The position numbers and the translations under genes were made by a program. The notes below the pieces were generated by a model, which saw only the letters and a program-made list of their open reading frames with translations, was not told where the DNA came from and made no database searches. A DNA stretch of 64,000 nucleotides from Pedobacter sp. MC2016-05 (GTDB lineage: Bacteria > Bacteroidota > Bacteroidia > Sphingobacteriales > Sphingobacteriaceae): NCBI RefSeq assembly GCF_026239735.1, contig NZ_JAPIVT010000010.1, positions 95,294 to 159,293 of the forward strand. The letters run 5' to 3'. Positions 55,415-64,000 of the stretch are shown piece by piece; the first letter of the stretch is position 1, and each line of letters begins with the position of its first letter.

Positions 55415-57733
55415 ATGAAAAGATTACAGCTTATAGGCTTAGTAATTCTATATACTTTGTTGAGCAATACAGCTTTTGCACTTGCTTTAAAAGATATTAA
55501 AGGTAAAGTTATTGATGCCAGTAACAACCAAACTTTACCCGGCGCAACCATTTACATTCCCGATTTAAAAGTTACTGCTATCACCAACAATGATGGTGAG
55601 TTTATGCTTAACAATCTGCCTAACAAGGGGAGTTATTTAGTGGAGGTACATTACATTGGTTACAAAACAGCAACAAAAATTGTAAATTTTGCCAATGCAC
55701 CAATTTTAGAATTCGCTCTGCAACCTACTGCGATTGAAACAAAAGAAATTGTAATTACAGGTAGCATCATCAGCAGCACAAGCAAACGTAATAGTGCCTC
55801 ATCGGCAGTGGTGGGAAAAGACCAGCTTTTGGCACCATCTACCAACCTCATTGATGCATTAACAAGAGTGCCTGGAGTTTCACAAATCACTACTGGGCCG
55901 TCGATTTCGAAACCTGTGATTCGTGGTTTGGGTTATAACCGTATTGTAACTTTAGATGATGGAATAAAGCAGCAAGGACAACAATGGGGAGATGAGCACG
56001 GTATTGAAATTGATCAGTTTAAATCCGACAGAATTGAGATCCTACGTGGTGCGGCTTCGCTCATGTATGGGTCTGATGCATTAGGCGGCGTGATTAATAT
56101 TTTAGAGCCAAGTACAGCTCCAGAAGGACAAATTAATGGCGAATTAATTACCAATTATTCTACCAACAACGGTTTAACAGCTAATTCATTAATGCTTAAT
56201 GGTAATGAAAACGGTTTCGTTTGGAGGGCCCGGGGAACGTACAAAAGTGCCTATTCATTTAAAACTCCTACCGGATATTTTCCAAATTCTGGCTTTAATG
56301 AAACGGATTTAAGCGGGATGATTGGATTAAACAAAAGCTGGGGATATACGCACTTAAACGTTTCGAGTTTCCGCAATAACATTGGCTTTTATGAGCCTTC
56401 GCTAGATGATAACGGAAACTTTGTTACAGAAGACGGCGAAGCTTTCATCAATTCCGATTTCAAAAACCGCGAATTGGATTATCCCCGGCAGGATATTCGT
56501 CACTTTAAAATTGCTTTAAACAATAACTTTATTCTTGGAAACGGCAATCTGAAGGCTGATTTTGGTTATCAACAAAATCAACGCAGAGAGTTGGAAGATG
56601 GTCCGGAGCCAGCATTGTTTTTCGATTTAAAAACGTTTACCGGCGATTTAAAATATTATTTACATGAAACAAACGGATGGCAACCAGTTTTTGGCCTAAG
56701 TGCAGATGCTGGCAAGAGCTTGAATAAAGCTGATGATGAGTTTTTAATTCCAGATTACAATACCTACGGAATAGGTGTTTTCGCATTTGCCAAGAAGAAT
56801 TGGGACAACAACACTTTTAGCATTGGTGCCCGTTACGATTTTCGTAAAAATAATGGTAAGCAGTTGTTTAAGGATGGCGAAGAAATTTTTGCCCCATTCC
56901 AAAACAAGTTTTCTAATGTAAGTGGTGCTTTAGGCTTCACCCATCAATTTAACGAGGAATGGAATTTTAAAGCAAATGCTGGTTCTGCATTTCGTGCTCC
57001 AAACCCTGCAGAGTTGGCCTCGAATGGAGTGCATGAGGGAACTTTCAGGTATGAAATTGGTAACTCAGCTTTAAGTCCGGAACGCAGTTACCAGGTGGAT
57101 GCGGCTTTGGAATATGAAGGGAAAATTGTGAGTGCAAGTGCCAGCGTTTATAATAACTATGTTCATAATTTTATTTATGCATCGAATAATGGCGAGATCA
57201 TCAATGCTGAAGGTGATGATTATCCGGTGTACCGCTATGGCCAGGTGAATGCAAACCTATATGGTGCAGAAGCAACTTTAACCATTCATCCGGTTCCTTT
57301 TATTCATTTCGAAAATACTTTTGGTTATGTGCATGCCCAGAATACTTCATTAAGTAAGCCATTGGCATTTATTCCTGCCGGAACGTTACGTAATGAATTG
57401 CGTTTCGAGCCTAAGATAAAAGGTACCAATGATGCTTATTTATCGGTAGGAATTAATTCGGCCTTCAAGCAAACTCGTGTTGATGATGTCTTCGAAACGC
57501 CAACCAGTGGATACACGTTGCTAAATGCCGGTTTAGGTGCTACCTTCAATTTAGGGAAACAACCAGTTAAATTATCTGTGTCGGCCAGTAATATTCTAAA
57601 CCAGAAATATTATGATGCATTAAGCAGATACAAACCCGGGCGCTTAGATTACCAAAATCCAAACTTCGGAATTTATAATGTAGGTAGAAATATCACCTTT
57701 GGACTATATTTACCTTTTAGTTTAGCGAAATAA
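55415..57733 (+). CDS. TonB-dependent outer membrane receptor
   Basis: 772 residues: signal peptide (1-23, SNTAFA), a carboxypeptidase-regulatory-like domain (about 28-115), a plug (VVGKDQLLAPSTNLIDALTR, then IRGLGYNRIVTLDDGIKQQG) and a 22-strand-type barrel ending in NITFGLYLPFSLAK. The stretch QQGQQWGDEHGIEID in the plug is like that of metal-related receptors of the ZnuD type. Substrate is therefore possibly a metal or metal chelate, supported weakly by the His/Cys-rich protein upstream. A terminator follows. Confidence 0.9.
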   Translation: MKRLQLIGLVILYTLLSNTAFALALKDIKGKVIDASNNQTLPGATIYIPDLKVTAITNNDGEFMLNNLPNKGSYLVEVHYIGYKTATKIVNFANAPILEFALQPTAIETKEIVITGSIISSTSKRNSASSAVVGKDQLLAPSTNLIDALTRVPGVSQITTGPSISKPVIRGLGYNRIVTLDDGIKQQGQQWGDEHGIEIDQFKSDRIEILRGAASLMYGSDALGGVINILEPSTAPEGQINGELITNYSTNNGLTANSLMLNGNENGFVWRARGTYKSAYSFKTPTGYFPNSGFNETDLSGMIGLNKSWGYTHLNVSSFRNNIGFYEPSLDDNGNFVTEDGEAFINSDFKNRELDYPRQDIRHFKIALNNNFILGNGNLKADFGYQQNQRRELEDGPEPALFFDLKTFTGDLKYYLHETNGWQPVFGLSADAGKSLNKADDEFLIPDYNTYGIGVFAFAKKNWDNNTFSIGARYDFRKNNGKQLFKDGEEIFAPFQNKFSNVSGALGFTHQFNEEWNFKANAGSAFRAPNPAELASNGVHEGTFRYEIGNSALSPERSYQVDAALEYEGKIVSASASVYNNYVHNFIYASNNGEIINAEGDDYPVYRYGQVNANLYGAEATLTIHPVPFIHFENTFGYVHAQNTSLSKPLAFIPAGTLRNELRFEPKIKGTNDAYLSVGINSAFKQTRVDDVFETPTSGYTLLNAGLGATFNLGKQPVKLSVSASNILNQKYYDALSRYKPGRLDYQNPNFGIYNVGRNITFGLYLPFSLAK

Positions 57734-57754
57734 TTTTAAGTTCATTTTGATTAA

Positions 57755-57802
57755 AATAGCCGCAGACCCACAGATTATTTGTTAAGCTGCGGCTATTTTT
57801 TT
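57755..57802 (+). terminator. Terminator of the TonB receptor gene
   Basis: AATAGCCGCAG and CTGCGGCTATT form an 11-bp perfect stem with a 21-base loop, followed by a T-run. It lies 22 bases after the receptor stop codon. Confidence 0.8.
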
Positions 57803-57896
57803 CCGATTTCAACCTTTGCTCAAAGGAGTAGAGAGATGTGCCTTTTTTTATAATCAAAAGATTTCTCGGAGGCCGCCCGAAAGGACGGCTTTGTTA

Positions 57897-58976
57897 CTAC
57901 TTCTTAACCGTTTCTCTTTTAGCCCTTACATATTGATTTGGCCATTCCGTATCATCACCTAAAACCTGTGCCGCATGGGTTGGGAAATAAGCATCACGAA
58001 GTGATTCGCGGGCAATGAAAATCAAATCAGCTCTATCTTCCTGAAGAATATCTTCTGCCTGTTGAGGGTCGACAATAATGCCGACTGCACCTGTATAAAT
58101 CCCAATTTCATTTCTGATTTTATCAGCAAAAGGAACCTGATAATTTGGCCCTGCAGGTATAAAAGCATCAGGTACGTTCCCTCCAGATGAAGTATCAATT
58201 AAATCAACTCCTCTATCTTTTAAAACTGCCGACAATTGAAGCGAGTCATGCTCATTCCAACCATTTTCGGTCCAGTCTGTTGCAGAAATACGCACAAAAA
58301 TTGGTAGGTTTTCTGGCCATACTGATTGCACAGCTTCTACTACGTCGATCACCAGGCGAATGCGGTTTTCGAAACTGCCGCCATAAACGTCGGTGCGGTT
58401 GTTGCTTAACGGACTAAAAAATTGATGTAACAGATAGCCGTGTGCCGCATGGATTTCCAATACTTTATACCCGGCTTCTAAAGCCCGTTTTGCAGCAGCT
58501 CTAAAAGCAAAAACGATATCCTGAATTTCAGAAATGCTCAATTCATGAGGTATAACTTGTCCATTTTTGAATGGAAGTGGAGACGGTCCGACAGGTGTCC
58601 AACTGTTTTCACCTTCGGCAATTTGTTCTCCGCCATTCCAAGGCAACTCGCAACTTGCTTTTCTGCCTGCATGTGCCAGCTGGATACCGGCAATTGCTCC
58701 GTTTGCATGGATAAATGAAACAATCTGCTTCAGTCTTTCAAGATGTTCATCTTTCCAGATACCTAAATCGGCATGGGTAATTCTACCCTCTGGAAGCACA
58801 GCAGTTGCTTCCTGGATAATTAAACCAGCACCACCAACAGCACGGCTCCCTAAATGTACCAAATGCCAATCGTTGGCAAAGCCATCCACGGCAGAGTATT
58901 GGCACATTGGCGATATTACAATTCTATTTTTTAAGGTTACATCCTTTAAAGTGAAAGCAGAGAATAATTTTGACAT
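57897..58976 (-). CDS. Old yellow enzyme family oxidoreductase (NamA/YqjM-like)
   Basis: 359-residue FMN-binding barrel. Blocks are LKNRIVISPMCQYSAVDGFA (the Cys near 26 is typical of YqjM-type enzymes), HLGSRAVGGAGLI, IQLAHAGRKAS, and HAAHGYLLHQFFSPLSNNRT with the conserved His pair. It reduces activated double bonds using NADPH; the natural substrate is unknown. It is the third gene of a leftward set with an aldo-keto reductase and DoxX. Confidence 0.92.
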   Translation of the reverse strand: MSKLFSAFTLKDVTLKNRIVISPMCQYSAVDGFANDWHLVHLGSRAVGGAGLIIQEATAVLPEGRITHADLGIWKDEHLERLKQIVSFIHANGAIAGIQLAHAGRKASCELPWNGGEQIAEGENSWTPVGPSPLPFKNGQVIPHELSISEIQDIVFAFRAAAKRALEAGYKVLEIHAAHGYLLHQFFSPLSNNRTDVYGGSFENRIRLVIDVVEAVQSVWPENLPIFVRISATDWTENGWNEHDSLQLSAVLKDRGVDLIDTSSGGNVPDAFIPAGPNYQVPFADKIRNEIGIYTGAVGIIVDPQQAEDILQEDRADLIFIARESLRDAYFPTHAAQVLGDDTEWPNQYVRAKRETVKK

Positions 58977-59044
58977 GATTATTTAGATTTTACCGCAGAC
59001 AAATGAAATCATTTTAATTCCATTTTTTTGTGCAGGCTTTGTAT

Positions 59045-60034
59045 TTAAAAACCTGCGTTTTGCAGTTCGTTATTGATCAATTGAATTTCTTCAGTACTTA
59101 GTTTTACGTTAATGGCCTCCGCATTTTGAACGGATTGTTTCTCGTTTCTAGCGCCAGCCAGGGCAATCGTGATCCCAGGCCTTTCGATTGTCCAACGCAA
59201 AACGAGTTGAGATAAAGTTGCATTTTTTTCATCAGCCCAAGGCTTAATTTTTTCCAAAAATGCATTTGTTTTTTGAATACTTTCTGGAGTGAAGAATTTG
59301 TTTCCCTTCCGATGATCGCCTTCCTCAAATTGATATTCAGAAGTCATTTTGCCTGTGAGCAAACCTCTCTCCATGGGACTATAAGCCAAAATAGATTTGT
59401 TTTTTTCTATACAATAAGGAACCGTTTCTACTTCCACTCCACGGTTTACCATACTAAAAGGAATTTGATTCGAAATAATTTCCAATGTTTGATCTGCCTC
59501 TTTCAGTTGTGCCACATTGTAATTACAAACACCAGCGTAACGCACTTTTCCCTGTTCAATTAATCTGCTAACGGCTTCAAAGGTTTCGCTGATTGGAGTA
59601 GTTTCATCTGCCCAATGAATTTGGTATAAATCGATATAATCGGTTCCCAGCCTTTTCAAAGATTGTTCACACTCATAAATTACACTCTCTTTTCCGGCAT
59701 ATTTATAAATGTCGATGTTCTTGCCATCGTTATTTTTTGATTGCATGGCTAACTTACCTTTGTCCAGGTCCCAGCGCATGCCAAACTTAGTAACCAGTTG
59801 GATTTTATCTCTGGAGATTTCTTTCACTGCTTCGCCTACAATCTCTTCACTTTCACCCTGTCCGTAAATGGGTGCGGTATCTATTGAGGTTACCCCCAAA
59901 TCGTACCCCGCTTTTATTGCTCTAATCGCATCATTTCTATCAGTACTTCCCCACATCCATCCACCAGCTGCCCAGGCACCAAATGTAATGGCAGAAAGTT
60001 CTAAGTCTGAATTTCCTATTTTTCTGTATTCCAT
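59045..60034 (-). CDS. Aldo-keto reductase
   Basis: 329 residues. The AKR barrel is shown by AITFGAWAAGGWMWG at the start, SIDTAPIYGQGESE (catalytic Asp and Tyr, near 52-57), KIQLVTKFG (catalytic Lys), and the NADPH-binding YSPMERGLLTG block with GARNEKQSVQNA near the end. Substrate unknown. It starts 2 bases after the DoxX stop, so the two are one operon. Confidence 0.92.
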   Translation of the reverse strand: MEYRKIGNSDLELSAITFGAWAAGGWMWGSTDRNDAIRAIKAGYDLGVTSIDTAPIYGQGESEEIVGEAVKEISRDKIQLVTKFGMRWDLDKGKLAMQSKNNDGKNIDIYKYAGKESVIYECEQSLKRLGTDYIDLYQIHWADETTPISETFEAVSRLIEQGKVRYAGVCNYNVAQLKEADQTLEIISNQIPFSMVNRGVEVETVPYCIEKNKSILAYSPMERGLLTGKMTSEYQFEEGDHRKGNKFFTPESIQKTNAFLEKIKPWADEKNATLSQLVLRWTIERPGITIALAGARNEKQSVQNAEAINVKLSTEEIQLINNELQNAGF

Positions 60035-60036
60035 AA

Positions 60037-60432
60037 TTATTTTTTTATGATTTTATCTATTGCGTAAGTATTGTATGGTAAATATGCCAGTAACACCGCC
60101 AAAAATGCGATATGTATTAGTTGGGAAGGTAAGGCTTCCCAGTTTTCGATCAGGGTAGTGCCGAAAATAAGGCTTAGTGAAATTAAGCTTGCAAGTAATA
60201 AACCTTGTCGGGTAAACAAGCCCAAAATAATTAATACACCTGCTATAAATTCGGCAATGGGTAAAATGTAGCTGAAAGGAATCAGTAAAGCATCAGGCAA
60301 AAATGATTTCGAAAATTGACCAACCATCCAATTGCTAAAACCAGTAAGCTTTGGTAGCCGAACCAACCCGTGGCCGAAAAAACTTAAGCCAATTGCTAAA
60401 CGACTAAGTAAGTATGCCCAATTTTTATCCAT
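60037..60432 (-). CDS. DoxX-family membrane protein
   Basis: 131 residues with four membrane helices. The family signature is SRLAIGLSFFGHGLVRLPKL at the start and PIAEFIAGVLIILGLFTRQG in the middle. DoxX-like proteins are often coded beside oxidoreductases and are linked to redox stress; function here is unproven. It is the first gene of the three-gene leftward set. Confidence 0.88.
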   Translation of the reverse strand: MDKNWAYLLSRLAIGLSFFGHGLVRLPKLTGFSNWMVGQFSKSFLPDALLIPFSYILPIAEFIAGVLIILGLFTRQGLLLASLISLSLIFGTTLIENWEALPSQLIHIAFLAVLLAYLPYNTYAIDKIIKK

Positions 60433-60449
60433 TTTTTAATGCTTTCTCA

Positions 60450-60457
60450 CAAACATA
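60450..60457 (-). promoter_or_regulatory. Candidate -7 box of the DoxX operon
   Basis: TATGTTTG on the minus strand matches TAnnTTTG, 17 bases before the DoxX start codon. The -33 box is weak. Confidence 0.45.
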
Positions 60458-60574
60458 CAATCCAAATGTTAAGGAAGTTTTAATGCAACGAGTATTAAAC
60501 TTAGTTTTTACAAAGGGGTTATAAAAAAAAATATCTACCCAATAATTTGGAATCTAAATAATAAGCTATACATT

Positions 60575-60598
60575 AGTGTATTATTTAACTAATACAGT
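60575..60598. promoter_or_regulatory. Likely operator of the ABC/GntR operon
   Basis: AGTGTATTA-TTTAAC-TAATACAGT is a dyad with 8 of 9 pairs matching, ending three bases before the ABC ATPase ATG. GntR regulators of the YtrA type autoregulate ABC operons through such dyads, and one is encoded in this operon. Binding is inferred. Confidence 0.5.
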
Positions 60599-60601
60599 AT
60601 T

Positions 60602-61429
60602 ATGATTCAAATTGATAGTCTTAATTTTAGTTATAGCAAGCATAATTCGTTGTTCAAGAATTTAAGTTTGCAGCTAACGGCGGGCCATATTTATGGTTTG
60701 CTTGGTAAAAACGGGGCAGGCAAATCTACCCTGCTTAAGAATTTGGCCGGTCTGGTTTATGCCCAAAGTGGTACACTAAATGTTTTGGGTTATAATCCTA
60801 AAGATAGACAGCCAGCACTTTTAGAGCAGATTTGTTTCATTCCAGAAGAGTTTTATCTCCCCGCCGTAAAAATCGATGCTTATATCAAAGCCAATTCGCC
60901 GTTTTACAAGAACTTTAATCATTCTTACTTCGGTGATTTGATTAAAGAATTCGATATCCCCATTTCGCAAAAGCTAGTTGATATGAGTTATGGACAGAAA
61001 AAGAAAGTAATTATAGCTTTCGGTTTGGCTACGCAGGCAAAGCTGGTTATTATGGATGAGCCCACAAATGGATTAGATATCCCATCGAAAGCACAATTCA
61101 GAAAAATTATGGCTTCAGCTTTAACCGATGATCGTTGCATTATTATCTCGACCCACCAGGTTAGGGATTTAGATAACCTGATTGACACGGTAATCATGTT
61201 AGATGAAAATGATATTGCTTTAAAAGCATCTGTAGACGAAATTACCGAGAAGCTAACCTTCAAAAAGGTGAAGGAAATAGATGCAAGTATAATTTATGCT
61301 GAGCAATCGTTATCTGGCTACAATGCCGTTATGCCAAATTATCATCAGGAAGATAGCAAATTAGATATCGAGCTGCTATTCAATGCTATTCTCGCCGAAA
61401 AGATCAAATTTAAACCTTTATTTAATTAA
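60602..61429 (+). CDS. ABC transporter ATP-binding protein
   Basis: 275 residues. Walker A GLLGKNGAGKSTLL (near 33), a Q-loop region around FIPEEFYLP, signature VDMSYGQKKKV, and Walker B LVIMDEPTNGLD with the H-loop in ISTHQVRDL. It resembles the YtrB/BcrA-like class that works with small membrane partners. It leads the operon; the permease-like gene starts 3 bases after its stop. Confidence 0.94.
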   Translation: MIQIDSLNFSYSKHNSLFKNLSLQLTAGHIYGLLGKNGAGKSTLLKNLAGLVYAQSGTLNVLGYNPKDRQPALLEQICFIPEEFYLPAVKIDAYIKANSPFYKNFNHSYFGDLIKEFDIPISQKLVDMSYGQKKKVIIAFGLATQAKLVIMDEPTNGLDIPSKAQFRKIMASALTDDRCIIISTHQVRDLDNLIDTVIMLDENDIALKASVDEITEKLTFKKVKEIDASIIYAEQSLSGYNAVMPNYHQEDSKLDIELLFNAILAEKIKFKPLFN

Positions 61430-61432
61430 GCC

Positions 61433-62242
61433 ATGAACAATACATTTAATATTAATCGATTTGGCTTATTGCTTAAAAGACAATGGTTGGATTTTGGAAA
61501 AATCTACCTTATTAGCCTGGTAGTAGTGGTTGGCGCTATTGTTGGTTTTTATCTTTATTACATTCCATCGCCCAGCGAATATAATAATTTCGACTACGAT
61601 GGGAATTTGGATATGCGTTTTAGATACGGAATTTATTTAATGCTCGGTTTCCTTTTCATCAGTATTGTAGCGAGTAGCTACTTCTCTATTTTGGGTCAAA
61701 AATCCAGAGCCATATTAGAACTAATGACGCCGGCATCTACCTTTGAAAAGTTTTTGAGTGGCGTTTTCTACACTACTTTAGTGAGTTTTGCCAGTTATAT
61801 CCTCATTTATTATTTAATCGATATTGCTTTTGTAAAATATCTGAATCTACACCTGAGCGAATTCAAAAGTTTATATAATAAAGGTGCTTCGGTTGCAGCG
61901 GTAGATAGTATTTTTTCGCAAGTTTTTAACGATGCAAAATATCGGGAATACTGCATGGCTTTTTTTGGCTTCCCATTTCTGATTACTAGCATATTTTTAT
62001 TGGGTTCCGCTTATTTTACGAGTTTCCATTATATCAAAACCGCGGTATCAGTAATGCTGTTCCTGGCAGTTGGTTTGTACCTCATTTATAAAGCCGCTGA
62101 TGTTTTAACCACAGGTAAGTCTAAGATAACGATAGGTGGTGATAAGGAAAATATATTGCTCAGCCTTTGCTTAATTACGTTAGTGCTTACTTTAATTTTT
62201 TGGCTGATTACCTACGTTCGTTTAAAAGAGAAAGAGGTTTAA
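61433..62242 (+). CDS. ABC transporter membrane protein
   Basis: 269 residues with about six membrane helices (for example YLISLVVVVGAIVGFYLYYI near 25 and LLSLCLITLVLTLIFWLITY near 245). No family name is certain, but the position between an ABC ATPase and a YtrA-type GntR gene makes it the permease part. Substrate unknown; such systems often respond to cell-wall stress. Confidence 0.82.
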   Translation: MNNTFNINRFGLLLKRQWLDFGKIYLISLVVVVGAIVGFYLYYIPSPSEYNNFDYDGNLDMRFRYGIYLMLGFLFISIVASSYFSILGQKSRAILELMTPASTFEKFLSGVFYTTLVSFASYILIYYLIDIAFVKYLNLHLSEFKSLYNKGASVAAVDSIFSQVFNDAKYREYCMAFFGFPFLITSIFLLGSAYFTSFHYIKTAVSVMLFLAVGLYLIYKAADVLTTGKSKITIGGDKENILLSLCLITLVLTLIFWLITYVRLKEKEV

Positions 62243-62259
62243 TTTTAATAGGTATAGAT

Positions 62260-62634
62260 ATGGAATTTAGAGATAATAAGGCGATATACCTTCAAATAGC
62301 AGATTATGTTTGTGAACATATTTTGCTGGGGAAATGGAAAGCCGAAGAAAAAGTACCTTCAGTAAGAGAGCTTGCAGTAGTAATGGAAGTAAACCCAAAT
62401 ACCGTAATGCGTACCTATGAATTGCTTCAAAATAAAAATATCATCAATAATAAAAGAGGTATCGGTTTTTTTGTTGATGGAGGTGCAATCGATCAGGTTA
62501 AAAATTATCGTAAAGTACAGTTTATAGATGATGAATTACCGGTGGTATTCAGGAACATCTATTTATTAAATATTGGCTTTGATGAATTGAAAGCTAAATA
62601 TGAAACATTTGTTGAGCAAAATTTTAACGATTAG
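62260..62634 (+). CDS. GntR-family regulator, YtrA type
   Basis: 124 residues from ATG 62260 (MEFRDNKAIYLQIADYVC); a longer in-frame start at 62167 lies inside the permease gene. The winged helix reads EKVPSVRELAVVMEVNPNTV then MRTYELLQNKNIINNKRGIG. The short C-terminal tail, without an effector domain of full size, is the YtrA subgroup pattern. It is placed third in the operon, whereas YtrA-type genes usually come first. Confidence 0.9.
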   Translation: MEFRDNKAIYLQIADYVCEHILLGKWKAEEKVPSVRELAVVMEVNPNTVMRTYELLQNKNIINNKRGIGFFVDGGAIDQVKNYRKVQFIDDELPVVFRNIYLLNIGFDELKAKYETFVEQNFND

Positions 62635-62637
62635 AAC

Positions 62638-63486
62638 ATGAAAACAAGTAATAAATTATTAATAGCGCTAGCATTGTTGCTCATTATTGTACCCATTTTG
62701 GTTATTGCGATCAATGTGAAGTTCAACTATTTGCCAGAAGATAAAATAATTAAGAATAGTGAAAGTTTAGATAAGTTTGATGCTGTTACTCCTTATTTTA
62801 AACTTCGAAAACTGGATAAAACATTCGAAAAAGTAAATGTAACCGCTTCGAAAAGCACAATCTTAAAAATTACGTTAGTGGAAAGTCCACAAAATGGATT
62901 AAAGATTTCTGAAAATGAAAGCGAGAACTTGATAACTGTTGTTGATGCAAACGGTGTGCTCCAAATTTCAAGCAAAGCTTCAAAAGATAAAAAGATGGAT
63001 TTTTTAAGCCTGGTTATTTTTGCTCCAGTAATTAAACAACTGTCAGTAACCAAAGCTTTGCAGTTAGAAATCAACGCAAAAACTAAACAGCTTGATTTGA
63101 ATGTGAATAATCTTCAGAGTATGTTGTTCCACCCCAACACAAAAATCGGAAGGCTAAATGTAAATGGCAATCATGTGCTAAATTTTTCGCAAAGCAATAA
63201 TTACGTCGATGATCTTAATCTGAATTTAGATAACAGTGAGTTTAGGGCTAGCGGAACCTCATACAAAGTTTTAACCATTGCGATCAAGGGAGATTCTCAT
63301 ATTGCTATTGAGGGTGATAAATTGAACAGAAATAAGTGTAAAATTGATAGCCTCTCGATTACTACTCAAGGTAAATCGAGCGTTGTTTTAACCCATATGC
63401 TTGTTAACAAAGCGCATGGAGATTTTTCAGATTCGACTGCGCTAAATGCCTCTGCTAAAAACCTAAAACTATTAATGAAAAATTAA
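62638..63486 (+). CDS. Membrane-anchored protein of unknown function (DUF2807-like)
   Basis: 282 residues with one N-terminal membrane helix (LLIALALLLIIVPILVIAI). The extracytoplasmic part is rich in short beta strands with repeating Ser/Asn/Asp turns (LDLNVNNLQSMLFHP, LNLNLDNSEFRASG), suggesting a beta-helix like the head GIN/DUF2807 families. It lies 3 bases after the GntR gene and 1 base before the ankyrin gene, so it belongs to the operon. Function unknown. Confidence 0.78.
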   Translation: MKTSNKLLIALALLLIIVPILVIAINVKFNYLPEDKIIKNSESLDKFDAVTPYFKLRKLDKTFEKVNVTASKSTILKITLVESPQNGLKISENESENLITVVDANGVLQISSKASKDKKMDFLSLVIFAPVIKQLSVTKALQLEINAKTKQLDLNVNNLQSMLFHPNTKIGRLNVNGNHVLNFSQSNNYVDDLNLNLDNSEFRASGTSYKVLTIAIKGDSHIAIEGDKLNRNKCKIDSLSITTQGKSSVVLTHMLVNKAHGDFSDSTALNASAKNLKLLMKN

Positions 63487-63487
63487 A

Positions 63488-63924
63488 ATGAAACCACTAA
63501 AAATATTTGTTTTCCTAATGTTTTCTGTAATTCTATCGCATGCGCAAAGTTTGTCACATGGATTAAAAAATGCATTTAGAACCGATGATGTAATGGCATT
63601 TAAAAATGCCCTTATGCAGGATAAAATTAATCTGGATTCGTGTTTACTGCTAGAAGATAAGCCGTACTCCTTATTAGCCATAAGTATTAGAACTGGTTCA
63701 ATTAAGATTTTGCAGGATTTAATTTCAGTTAAAGTAGATGTAGATAAAATTTGCGATGATAAACTCCGCTGATGTATGCTGCCAAATATGGCCAGCTCGA
63801 GGCGGCTAAATTCTTAATAAATGCCGGCGCCAAAATGGACTTGAAAAATAACGAGGGGAAGACAGCGCTTGATTATGCCCACAAGTACAATAAAAAGGAA
63901 CTAATAGATTTTCTTGCTAAGTAA
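63488..63924 (+). pseudogene. Ankyrin-repeat secreted protein with a frameshift
   Basis: The first frame gives 94 residues (signal peptide 1-19, FSVILSHAQ, then ankyrin-like text) and stops at 63772. One base added to the AAA at 63761-63763 restores DDKTPLMYAAKYGQLEAAKF and continues to INAGAKMDLKNNEGKTALDY and a stop at 63924. The restored protein would have 145 residues and a textbook ankyrin repeat pattern. Either the gene is recently broken or the base run is misread. Last gene of the operon. Confidence 0.85.
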
Positions 63925-64000
63925 CCCAACAAAGCCTCTGATTTTGGATGCTTTGATGTTCAGTTTTGTCTATCGGTTGGTGTCATCACCAATGCTATTG

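Overview
The window is a 64 kb chromosomal stretch of a Bacteroidota bacterium, most probably Pedobacter or a close relative in the Sphingobacteriaceae. The evidence is the AT-rich sequence, promoters of the TAnnTTTG type, the type IX secretion protein SprA, DUF4292 and OMP_b-brl_3 families, and the gene order malic enzyme - ruvA - sprA - gcvH. The genus is an inference; no rRNA gene is present.

Layout. 1-2.6 kb: end of frr, a LacI-family regulator, a self-contained transcription unit with two odd class II tRNA-like genes, and an Lrp/AsnC regulator. 2.8-11.1 kb: feoB-feoA and two paralogous large outer-membrane receptors. 11.2-23.1 kb: a leftward set of maeB, ruvA, sprA, a small LuxR-type HTH protein, gcvH, a VanZ-like protein and a 41-residue lipoprotein. 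23.4-26 kb: a broken phosphocholine-type phospholipase C gene with a Tat signal. 26-38.2 kb: a leftward envelope and housekeeping block (MltD-like transglycosylase, gatA, two TatA proteins, EnvC-like activator, DUF4292 lipoprotein, TPR protein, dut, flippase, acylphosphatase, nitronate monooxygenase, amidohydrolase), followed by tRNA-Thr. 38.5-44 kb: a repeat-bearing spacer, a tandem pair of nearly identical secreted proteins, an NtrC-type regulator, and a convergent hybrid histidine kinase. 44-51 kb: a WYL regulator and a tightly coupled SpoIIM / membrane protein / DUF4129 / DUF4350 / MoxR / DUF58 cluster. 51-57.8 kb: a nucleoid-associated protein, a small secreted protein, a TlpA-like thioredoxin, a heavily decayed hutU, a His-rich small protein and a TonB-dependent receptor. 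57.9-60.5 kb: a leftward DoxX / aldo-keto reductase / old yellow enzyme set. 60.6-63.9 kb: a rightward ABC transporter / GntR operon ending in a frameshifted ankyrin gene.

The most unusual element is at 1583-2048 on the minus strand: a promoter, two tRNA-like genes with canonical elbows but a GUC anticodon position on a leucine-type body, G73 and enlarged variable arms, then a terminator. Other points worth attention are the unlisted small lipoprotein, a candidate short RNA near 12.4 kb, MITE-like inverted-repeat elements, a likely operator in front of the ABC operon, and three genes in different stages of decay.
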